Below, piece after piece: positions 1-5,515 of a DNA stretch of 8,142 bases. Under the pieces are notes generated by a model. The model was given only the letters and a program-made list of their open reading frames with translations. It was not told the origin of the DNA and did no database searches. The stretch is from an uncultured Alphaproteobacteria bacterium (lineage in GTDB: Bacteria; Pseudomonadota; Alphaproteobacteria; Caulobacterales; Parvularculaceae). A program made the translations under genes and the position numbers. The stretch is from positions 1 to 8,142 of the forward strand of contig CALKYG010000202.1 of NCBI GenBank assembly GCA_938003575.1, read 5' to 3'. The number at the start of each line of letters is the position of its first letter. Within the stretch, counting starts at the first letter, position 1.

Positions 1-156
1 CGTCACGGCATCGCGCGGGCGCTTACCTATTACGAGCCGTCTTTGCGTCCGGTGCTCAAGGCCGGCGGTTTCCTCACCCGCGACAGCCGCGCTGTCGAAC
101 GCAAGAAATACGGCCGCAAGAAAGCCCGTCGCTCCTTCCAGTTCTCGAAGCGATAG
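1..156 (+). CDS. rpsI: 30S ribosomal protein S9 (uS9), C-terminal part
   Basis: The window opens inside this gene. The 51 codons before the TAG encode the C-terminal part of uS9. Visible family hallmarks are the GIARAL helix, the [13 protein letters not shown] segment, the [10 protein letters not shown] basic stretch and the terminal FSKR. In the ribosome the basic C-terminal tail of uS9 reaches the P-site tRNA, and the last residues (SKR) are the conserved contact. The 5' end, and probably rplM (usually just upstream in the same operon), lie outside the window. The reading frame is intact and is followed 20 bases later by a strong intrinsic terminator, so this is the last gene of its operon. 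Identification is very secure. Confidence 0.97.
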   Translation, partial: RHGIARALTYYEPSLRPVLKAGGFLTRDSRAVERKKYGRKKARRSFQFSKR

Positions 157-175
157 GACTTCAGCAACAGGTTCG

Positions 176-203
176 AAACGCCCCGCAGCGCGGGGCGTTT
201 TCC
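176..203 (+). terminator. Rho-independent terminator after rpsI
   Basis: A perfect GC-rich hairpin, with arms 176-186 and 190-200 and an AGC loop, runs straight into a T-run (198-201). The arm core is ACGCCCCGC paired with GCGGGGCGT. It lies 20 bases after the rpsI stop codon and should end the ribosomal protein transcript, which insulates the downstream methyltransferase gene. The stem is A-rich on the left and T-rich on the right, so it could also work weakly in the reverse direction, but no minus-strand gene ends here. Confidence 0.92.
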
Positions 204-281
204 TTTGCGCCGGCCGCTGATTCAACTTTGCGGGCGATGCGTGTATGGCTGTAGGGAACTCGCCTAGCAAAGGGGCAGGGC

Positions 282-839
282 ATGCGCGTTTACATGGACA
301 GCGTTGAGTATTCCCAGATCCAGGCGGCGTTGACGGCGTTGCAGCCGCGCCGATTCCTGGAATGGGGTTCGGGCGGTTCGACGATTGATTTCCTGAAGCG
401 TTACGAGTCGATCGAGACGATGGTGTCAATCGAGCACCACCCGCTCTGGTATGAAAAAGTGAAAGCGGCGGCGAGCGATCCGCGTCTGTCCTATTACCTG
501 AAGGAAGCGACGGCCAGGGAACCGGACCGCGAATTTTTCGGTCTTGTCCGCGCAAAGCGCCAGGCGTGGCGGCGGCGCGCCGAAACCGATCGTTCGATCT
601 TCAGGGAATATGTCGAATTTCCGACGACGCTCGGCTTGACCTTTGACTGCATTTTCGTGGACGGGCGTGCGCGCAATTTCTGCATCGAGACAGGCTGGGA
701 AATCCTGGAAAAAGGCGGCCTCATGATCATCCATGACGCGCAGCGCGTCATCTATCACGAGACGATCGCGCGCATGGGGACGCCGATCTATCTGACGCCG
801 TGGCGGCGCGGACAGGTCTGCCTCCTGCCCAAGACCTGA
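282..839 (+). CDS. Class I SAM-dependent methyltransferase-like protein
   Basis: This encodes a 185-residue soluble protein with the layout of a short Rossmann-fold methyltransferase. Residues 25-33 (FLEWGSGGS) match motif I, the S-adenosylmethionine-binding E-x-G-x-G loop. Glu51 after strand 2 (SIEHH) is placed to bind the ribose hydroxyls. Residues 123-129 (CIFVDGR) form the strand 4/motif II region, and 146-153 (GLMIIHDA) resemble the 'GG-x-hhhHD' segment of the Methyltransf_24 group. The substrate cannot be told; relatives act on sugars, glycans and small molecules. ATG 282 follows a purine-rich AAAGGGGCAGGG stretch; the second Met (codon 5) is possible but less well placed. The gene sits alone between the rpsI terminator and a convergent lipoprotein gene whose stop codon directly abuts its own, with no terminator between them. 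The fold is fairly sure and the function is unknown. Confidence 0.75.
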   Translation: MRVYMDSVEYSQIQAALTALQPRRFLEWGSGGSTIDFLKRYESIETMVSIEHHPLWYEKVKAAASDPRLSYYLKEATAREPDREFFGLVRAKRQAWRRRAETDRSIFREYVEFPTTLGLTFDCIFVDGRARNFCIETGWEILEKGGLMIIHDAQRVIYHETIARMGTPIYLTPWRRGQVCLLPKT

Positions 840-1751
840 CTAGCGGACTTTCAGCCTCACGCCCGCAAAATTGTTGAGTTCGTCAATCTCATCCACCGCG
901 CAATAGACAGGGCTTCCGTCTTCCGGCGGAAAACATCCGTCGACCATGAAATCAATTTCGCGCCGGACAAGCGGATTGGGATCGCCCGGACCGATTGGAT
1001 TGCGAACGAAGTTCGCGCCGTTTGAAACCACGTAGGCGAGATAACCTGTCAGATCCGCGCTCGCGCCGGCGGCGAGCGGCGTGTGTTGGGTGAGATCGCC
1101 GCACGAAGCGGGACTGCCTGAGTTCAGCTGGCCTTCGGTCAAAGGGCACTCGATGAGCAGGATCGGAAGGTGCGGATTGCGCCGGAACGCCATGATCCTG
1201 AACGGGCCCGCCGCCTCGGAGCCTGCATTGCGGATCCGCACTTTGACCTTCGAACTCGCCTGGTCCTGAGAAATCGGGGTCACTTTCTCGATCACGAGAT
1301 CGGCGCGGCGCGGGGCGCCCGCGACAATCTCCAAATCTGTACAAGAACGGTTGTTCTCTTCGTCGGATTCGAGAATCTCATCGTCTGGATCCGCGCTCGC
1401 GCAAATGGAATAAGCGCCCGGCTGAACCTCCGGCGCGCGCACGACAGCGAGATCTTCCACTGTCTCGCCGGGCTGCATCGACGCGCCGTCCGCCTGCCGC
1501 CAGGCGCTCAGCGCCGCGATGGAGACGCCCGGCGACGCATAAAGCTCGATCGCCGCTGCTGCCGGGCCGCCGGAGGACGCATCGCCTCCATTGCGAACGC
1601 CGGAAGCGATCTCAATCGACGATCCCGCGGTGACGCGCGCGGGCGTCGCTTCGATCCTGCTGATCGAAAGGTCGGGCGCCGGCGATCTCGTCGCGCAGGC
1701 TGCAACAACCGAAGCGAGCGCAATCAGGAACGACCAACGAAGCAAACGCAT
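840..1751 (-). CDS. CARDB-domain lipoprotein, probably outer-membrane anchored
   Basis: This encodes a 303-residue secreted lipoprotein. The chosen ATG (1751) follows a GGGGGG Shine-Dalgarno-like run and starts directly at a signal peptide (MRLLRWSFLIALASVVAAC). The lipobox VAAC puts the lipidated cysteine at residue 19. An in-frame start at 1796 would add 15 residues before the signal and is unlikely. Residue +2 is Ala rather than Asp, which by the usual Lol rule favours the outer membrane. Two CARDB-like (Ig-type beta-sandwich adhesion) modules follow, at about 27-142 and 151-303. Each opens with a 'DL-I' strand (DLSISRI, DLVIEKV) and ends in an acidic loop with an Asn-Asn pair (DPDDEILESDEENN, DEIDELNN) typical of these domains. 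The second module has an insertion near 190-285 with four of the seven cysteines. It is probably an adhesion or scaffolding protein of the cell surface or periplasm; no catalytic motif is seen. Confidence 0.8.
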   Translation of the reverse strand: MRLLRWSFLIALASVVAACATRSPAPDLSISRIEATPARVTAGSSIEIASGVRNGGDASSGGPAAAAIELYASPGVSIAALSAWRQADGASMQPGETVEDLAVVRAPEVQPGAYSICASADPDDEILESDEENNRSCTDLEIVAGAPRRADLVIEKVTPISQDQASSKVKVRIRNAGSEAAGPFRIMAFRRNPHLPILLIECPLTEGQLNSGSPASCGDLTQHTPLAAGASADLTGYLAYVVSNGANFVRNPIGPGDPNPLVRREIDFMVDGCFPPEDGSPVYCAVDEIDELNNFAGVRLKVR

Positions 1752-1858
1752 GACGACCCCCCGGGAACCGCAGCCATGAAGCTTGCGCCCCGGCAAAGCA
1801 CGCGGTCAAGCGCCGCGGCGAATTCAATCAATAGGGGAAACTGTCGGGCCTGCGCCCG

Positions 1859-2044
1859 TCAATCGCCGCTCTTTTCGCTGTTCTTCTGTTTCTTCGGGGA
1901 CCGAATGAAGCTGCCGAGGAACTCATCCTCCTCGGTTTCGCGAAGCCGGCGAAAGAGGCTGTCCGCACGCGCACTTCGCGTCATCGGCGTCTCGCCGAGT
2001 CGCTTGAAAAGGTCTTCCACCGACACTTGTGTCGCGCGGCTCAT
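1859..2044 (-). CDS. Small hypothetical protein (61 aa) with CtrA-type promoter
   Basis: I do not recognise this protein. The ATG at 2044 (MSRATQVSVEDLF...) gives 61 residues with no signal peptide or membrane segment, so it is probably cytoplasmic. A TTG at 2104 in the same frame would add 20 residues but would start inside the CtrA box and lacks a good ribosome site; a GGCGGGGGCC stretch sits about 8-17 bases before the ATG. An internal repeat is visible: LFKRLGET (12-19) and LFRRLRET (30-37), 18 residues apart. The C-terminus is charged (SPKKQKNSEKSGD). The mix of acidic and basic residues and the two short amphipathic segments suggest a small helical adaptor-like protein, but this is inference. 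It is followed 107 bases later by the lipoprotein gene on the same strand and preceded by gabD, also on that strand. The CtrA site in front supports a real, separately regulated gene. Confidence 0.6.
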   Translation of the reverse strand: MSRATQVSVEDLFKRLGETPMTRSARADSLFRRLRETEEDEFLGSFIRSPKKQKNSEKSGD

Positions 2045-2096
2045 CGTCCGTGGCCCCCGCCTTACAATTTGGTCAGAAGAGGGTTGATTCGCGACA

Positions 2097-2113
2097 GTTA
2101 ACAAAAGGTTAAC
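2097..2113 (-). promoter_or_regulatory. Palindromic CtrA box (TTAA-N7-TTAAC)
   Basis: The sequence GTTAACAAAAGGTTAAC contains TTAA (2098-2101), seven bases, then TTAAC (2109-2113), the exact consensus of the alphaproteobacterial cell-cycle response regulator CtrA. Because both halves are GTTAAC, the reverse strand reads as a full consensus too. It ends 53 bases upstream of the ATG of the 61-aa gene, a usual promoter distance, and lies 3 bases beyond the gabD stop codon. It cannot serve gabD, which is transcribed toward it. Binding is inferred from the motif alone. Confidence 0.65.
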
Positions 2114-2116
2114 GGC

Positions 2117-3562
2117 CTACCTCGCAAGCCCGCCGACAAGGGCGTATTTTGTCTGAATATAGTCTTCAAGTCCGTATTTGGACCCTTCGCGGCCCATGCC
2201 GGAATCCTTGACGCCGCCGAAAGGCGCCACCTCGGTCGAGAGGATGCCTTCATTGATTGCGACCATCCCGTATTCGAGTTTTTCCATGACGCGAAAAGCG
2301 CGGCCAAGATCCCTGGTGAAGAAATAGGAGGCGAGGCCGTATTCAGTGTCGTTCGCCATGGCGATCGCTTCTTCTTCCGTATGGAATTTGAAAAGGGGCG
2401 CGACCGGTCCGAACGTTTCATCCCTGGCGATGAGCATGGCAGGGGTCACATCCCGAAGCACGGTCGGTTCGAAAAACGTCAATCCCTTTGCGTGCCGCTT
2501 GCCGCCGGCGATCACTTTTGCGCCTTTCGACGTGGCGTCTTCGATATGCTGTTCGACTTTCGTCACCGCCGCCTCGTCGATCAACGGGCCCTGCTCGGTT
2601 CCTTCTTCCAGGCCGTCGCCGACTTTGAGCGCCTTCGCGGCGGCCGCGAACTTTTCGGCAAAGCGATCATAAATTCCGGACTGAACGAGGATGCGGTTGG
2701 CGCAAACGCAGGTCTGTCCTGAATTGCGGTATTTGGATGCGAGCGCGCCGTCGACTGCGCGATCCAGATCGGCGTCGTCGAACACGATGACAGGCGCGTT
2801 GCCGCCAAGCTCCATCGACACGCGCTTCATGTTTCTCATCGCCTTCGATGCGAGCTCCTTGCCGATCTCGGTGGAGCCGGTGAAAGTGATCTTTCTGACC
2901 TTCGGGTTTTCGCACATTTCGTCTGCGATCTGCGCCGCCGACCCCGTGATGATGTTGATGACGCCTTTGGGAATGCCGACATCGTCCGCGATGACGCCAT
3001 AGGCGGCAGCCGAGAACGGCGTCTGGCTCGCCGGCTTGGCGACGATTGTGCAGCCGGCGCCCAGCGCCGCCGCAGCTTTGCGCGCGATCATCGCGGTTGG
3101 AAAATTCCACGGCGTGATTGAGCCGACGACGCCGACCGGCTCTTTTGTCACGATGATGCGCTTGTCGGCCCATGGCGAGGGGATGATGTCCCCGTAAACG
3201 CGACGGGCCTCTTCGCCGAACCAGCGGAAGAAGTTCGCGGCGTAGGCGACTTCCCCCATCGCTTCTTTCAGCGACTTGCCCATTTCGATCGTCAGGATGC
3301 GCCCCAGGTCGCGCTGGTTGTCCATCAGCGCCTGATAGAACTTCCGGCAAAGCTCGGCGCGCTCGCCGGCGGGTTTTTCACGCCACAGAAGAAAGGCCGC
3401 ATGCGCGGCTTCGATAGCGTCGGCCGTCTCCTTGCGTCCGAGTTTCGGGACTGAGCCGATGACCTCGCCGGTCGCAGGATTGTTGACCTTGATGCGGTCC
3501 TGTCCGCCGACCCACCGGCCGTTGATGTAGCAATCCTCGCGGAAAAAGCGGCTGTCTGTCAT
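2117..3562 (-). CDS. gabD: NAD(P)-dependent succinate-semialdehyde dehydrogenase
   Basis: This 481-residue aldehyde dehydrogenase oxidises succinate semialdehyde to succinate, feeding GABA and related C4 compounds into the TCA cycle; it is cytosolic. The whole length aligns by eye with E. coli GabD. Seen are TPWNFP with the oxyanion Asn153, the cofactor Lys176 (AKPAS), the FTGSTEIGK nucleotide loop (227-235), the general base Glu251 in MELGGNAP, and the catalytic Cys285 in SGQTCVCANR. The nearby Cys287 reproduces the C-x-C pair known as a redox switch in SSADH enzymes. The APFGGVKDSGMGREGS motif closes the C-terminus. ATG 3562 has an AGGAG site seven bases upstream (minus strand). No gabT or gab regulator is adjacent; the neighbour across a divergent 124-bp spacer is a crotonase, so the two may share a catabolic context. 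The family call is secure, the exact physiological aldehyde less so, and cofactor preference cannot be read. Confidence 0.92.
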   Translation of the reverse strand: MTDSRFFREDCYINGRWVGGQDRIKVNNPATGEVIGSVPKLGRKETADAIEAAHAAFLLWREKPAGERAELCRKFYQALMDNQRDLGRILTIEMGKSLKEAMGEVAYAANFFRWFGEEARRVYGDIIPSPWADKRIIVTKEPVGVVGSITPWNFPTAMIARKAAAALGAGCTIVAKPASQTPFSAAAYGVIADDVGIPKGVINIITGSAAQIADEMCENPKVRKITFTGSTEIGKELASKAMRNMKRVSMELGGNAPVIVFDDADLDRAVDGALASKYRNSGQTCVCANRILVQSGIYDRFAEKFAAAAKALKVGDGLEEGTEQGPLIDEAAVTKVEQHIEDATSKGAKVIAGGKRHAKGLTFFEPTVLRDVTPAMLIARDETFGPVAPLFKFHTEEEAIAMANDTEYGLASYFFTRDLGRAFRVMEKLEYGMVAINEGILSTEVAPFGGVKDSGMGREGSKYGLEDYIQTKYALVGGLAR

Positions 3563-3686
3563 GGACCACTCCTGTTCTGGGTTTGGCGTCTCGATAGCCG
3601 CAAAACAGCAGCGCCGCTAGCTGCGGGCGGGGCTTGAGGCGTTCCGCGGCCCGCGAGAGAATGCGTCCGGAAGGATCGAGGCCCCA
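3563..3686. promoter_or_regulatory. Divergent gabD / crotonase intergenic region
   Basis: These 124 bases separate two divergently transcribed genes and must hold both 5' ends. The gabD side shows its AGGAG ribosome site. The crotonase side shows GGAAGGATCGAGG just before the ATG. A short inverted repeat GCAGC...GCTGC occurs near 3609-3625. I see no convincing -35/-10 pair in either direction and no recognisable operator. Confidence 0.45.
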
Positions 3687-4457
3687 ATGACTGTAAAATA
3701 TGAGATGAAGCGCGACGCCGTTGCGGTGATTTCACTCAATCGACCCCAATCGCTGAACGCCTTCAACGCCGAAATGCGGCGAGACCTGCAAGACGCGGCG
3801 GCGCGCGCATCCTTTGACCCGTCAGTTCGCTGTTTCGTCATCACGGGCGAAGGCCGCGGATTTTCGGCCGGGGCCGACGTCACCGATGTCGCGGGCGGGC
3901 GGACGGTGGAGGACATGCTGAACGCCGAATACGGCGCGTTCCTGTCGATCATCCAGGCGTGCGACAAACCGGTGATCGCCGCCATAAACGGTCCTGCGGC
4001 GGGCATCGGCATGACGCTGGCGCTGACCTGCGACCTTCGCGTGATGGCGGAGGACGCTTATCTCATGAGCGCCTTCTCTAATATCGGGCTCATTCCCGAC
4101 GGCGGGCTTTCCTGGCTGCTGACGCAGGAGATCGGCTACGCCCGGGCCTATCAGATGGCGATTGAGGCCGAAAAGATTCCCGCGAGGCGTTGTCTTGAAC
4201 TCGGCCTCGTCAATCGGGTTGTTCCGCAAGCTGATGTTGTCGAAAGCGCCGTTGACTGGGCGCAATCCATCGCCGAGCGTGCGCCGATTGCGATGAACCT
4301 GACAAAACGCACCTTTCGCGCCGCCGCCCAGGCCGGCCTTAGAAACGCGATGGCGCTTGAAGCCATGCTGCAGAAAACCGCCATCGCGTCCGAGGATTGC
4401 CGCGAAGGCGTTGCGGCGCTGATGCAAAAGAGAAAGCCGCAGTTCAAGGGACGCTGA
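3687..4457 (+). CDS. Enoyl-CoA hydratase/isomerase family protein, PaaG-like
   Basis: This 256-residue cytosolic protein has the crotonase fold. It shows the entry strand ISLNRPQSLNAFN (15-27), the oxyanion-hole segments FSAGAD (59-64) and NGPAAGIGM (101-109), the LGLVNRVVP turn, and a C-terminal helical region ending in QKRKPQFKGR. Classic enoyl-CoA hydratases have two catalytic glutamates. Here the first position lies in GMTLAL with no acid, and the second lies in NIGLIPDGG, offering Asp138. This pattern is that of PaaG-type 1,2-epoxyphenylacetyl-CoA or Delta3-Delta2-enoyl-CoA isomerases, so an isomerase is more likely than a simple hydratase. The ATG at 3687 has GGAAGGA/GAGG purines upstream. 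No other paa genes are in the window, so a beta-oxidation isomerase role is equally possible. Its last 14 bases overlap the 3' end of the convergent prepilin peptidase gene. Family certain, reaction uncertain. Confidence 0.88.
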   Translation: MTVKYEMKRDAVAVISLNRPQSLNAFNAEMRRDLQDAAARASFDPSVRCFVITGEGRGFSAGADVTDVAGGRTVEDMLNAEYGAFLSIIQACDKPVIAAINGPAAGIGMTLALTCDLRVMAEDAYLMSAFSNIGLIPDGGLSWLLTQEIGYARAYQMAIEAEKIPARRCLELGLVNRVVPQADVVESAVDWAQSIAERAPIAMNLTKRTFRAAAQAGLRNAMALEAMLQKTAIASEDCREGVAALMQKRKPQFKGR

Positions 4458-5244
4458 GAGGCCAGGGGGCTAGAAGCAGGCAAATAAACCCGGCTGCGCA
4501 AAGGCCCGGCCCAAACGGGGCCGGCTGGTCCAAGGCCGACGCTCCGCCGCGCGATCGCGCAAGGACGAGAACGACAAGCGTTGACGCCGCCGCAACAAAA
4601 ACGACAGCCGGCAGAATTATCCATCCGCCCCAGGCGCCGATCGCAGCAAGAAGCTTTGCGTCCCCGAGACCCAATCCTTCTTTGCCGCGCAGCCGTTCAA
4701 AGGCCTTCGCCATCGCCCAGAATAGGACATAGCCCGCCGCCGCCCCCGCAAGCGCTTCGACAAAGGAGGCAAAGAGTCCCGTTGCGTTGGCCGCAAGGCC
4801 CGCCGCAATGAGCGGATAATTGATCGCGTCAGGCAGGTATCCGGTCTCGAGATCGATGACGGCGAGCGCGATCAGCGCCCAGCCGAAGATCGCAGCGCCA
4901 AGCGCCTGCGCCGTCGGCCCGAAGACGGCGAACGCGGCGACGCCGGTCAACCCGCCAAGCGCTTCGACGATTGGATAGCGCGGCGATATCGGCGATCCGC
5001 AATGGAGGCATTTGCCGCCCTGACGGAGGTAGCTGAGTATCGGGACGAGGCCGCTAGCCGGAATCGGCCGCCGGCACGACGGACAATAGGACCGCGGGGT
5101 CAACAGGTCTCCCCGCGGATCCGCATCGATAAGCTTCCACATGCCTGGTCCCCTGTGGATGACGACATTCAGGAAACTGCCGATAAGGAGGCCGGCGACG
5201 CCGGCGAGAACGATGACGGGCCAACCGGGAATCTGGCCGGTCAT
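4444..5244 (-). CDS. gspO: Prepilin peptidase / N-methyltransferase (GspO/PilD, A24 family)
   Basis: This inner-membrane aspartic protease of 266 residues cleaves the leader of type IV prepilins and type II pseudopilins and N-methylates the new terminal residue. The N-terminus has GSFLNVVIHR (22-31), the conserved start of PilD proteins. The cytoplasmic zinc knuckle has Cys54/Cys57 (YCPSC) and Cys79/Cys82 (CLHC), which marks the bifunctional, methyltransferase-containing form. The catalytic aspartates are Asp131 (VIDLETGYLPD) and Asp195 in the GxGD motif (LGLGDAKL). Several hydrophobic segments follow. I chose the ATG at 5244 because it puts the first membrane helix right at the N-terminus, as usual. 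An ATG at 5331 would add 29 charged residues encoded by a hairpin. The Shine-Dalgarno is weak for both. The gene is divergent from gspCD, so it probably serves that secretion system. Confidence 0.92.
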   Translation of the reverse strand: MTGQIPGWPVIVLAGVAGLLIGSFLNVVIHRGPGMWKLIDADPRGDLLTPRSYCPSCRRPIPASGLVPILSYLRQGGKCLHCGSPISPRYPIVEALGGLTGVAAFAVFGPTAQALGAAIFGWALIALAVIDLETGYLPDAINYPLIAAGLAANATGLFASFVEALAGAAAGYVLFWAMAKAFERLRGKEGLGLGDAKLLAAIGAWGGWIILPAVVFVAAASTLVVLVLARSRGGASALDQPAPFGPGLCAAGFICLLLAPWPLSVP

Positions 5245-5290
5245 GATCGACGAAATCCGGGGAGTCCGGCGACCGCCGCAAGCAAGGTCA

Positions 5291-5333
5291 AAATGCCCGT
5301 TGCGTCCGCGGCCGGGACGGATGACGGGCATTT
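5291..5333 (-). promoter_or_regulatory. Nested hairpin in the prepilin peptidase leader
   Basis: The outer arms AAATGCCCGT (5291-5300) and ACGGGCATTT (5324-5333) are perfect 10-bp inverted repeats. Inside them CGTCC (5303-5307) pairs with GGACG (5315-5319), leaving a 7-base loop. On the minus strand the stem is followed by TTTTGACC, so it resembles a weak terminator or attenuator 46 bases before the gspO ATG. It could also be a regulator-binding palindrome. It overlaps the alternative upstream ATG of gspO at 5331. Function is inferred from structure only. Confidence 0.4.
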
Positions 5334-5436
5334 CATCAGTTTCGGAATGATATTTCGTGAATCTGTCACAATTTCAGACGTGATCAGGGGCTAGGGACGA
5401 CTGCCGGACCGTCGCGGTGGGCGGCTGGCTTCGTTT

Positions 5437-5464
5437 TTGATATTGCTGGGTTTCTGGCTATGAA
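5437..5464 (+). promoter_or_regulatory. Predicted sigma-70-like promoter for gspCD
   Basis: TTGATA (5437-5442) and TATGAA (5459-5464) are separated by 16 bases and resemble the -35 and -10 consensus (TTGACA, TATAAT). Transcription would start near 5470, giving a leader of about 45 bases before the gspC start codon. The rest of the 271-bp gspO-gspC spacer (5245-5515) holds the hairpin at 5291-5333 and no gene I can support. The call is by eye and untested. Confidence 0.4.
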
Positions 5465-5515
5465 TCGATCAAGACTAGTTTGGCGCCGTTAAGGCGGTTT
5501 GGCGAGTAGGCGGAA

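Noticed and set aside
1845..1856. Short hairpin GGGC-CTGC-GCCC after the 61-aa gene
   Set aside because: The stem is only four base pairs and has no T-run on either strand, so it is not a credible terminator.
1170..2087. Long plus-strand open frame (305 codons) across the lipoprotein and the small gene
   Set aside because: The product is Arg-rich and of low complexity with no domain, typical of an antisense shadow in GC-rich DNA. The minus strand has a signal peptide, lipobox and CARDB motifs that explain the region.
2667..3350. Second minus-strand open frame (227 codons) within gabD
   Set aside because: It is the out-of-frame shadow of gabD, and its sequence is an Arg/His-rich pattern with no family features.
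5244..5331. N-terminal extension of the prepilin peptidase from ATG 5331
   Set aside because: It would add 29 charged residues ahead of the first membrane helix, unlike PilD-family proteins, and is largely the hairpin sequence. The start at 5244 fits the family better, although the ribosome site is weak.
5460..5492. Ten-codon open frame (MNRSRLVWRR) upstream of gspC, a possible leader peptide
   Set aside because: It has no ribosome site, its ATG overlaps the predicted -10 box, and there is no run of regulatory codons or alternative hairpins.
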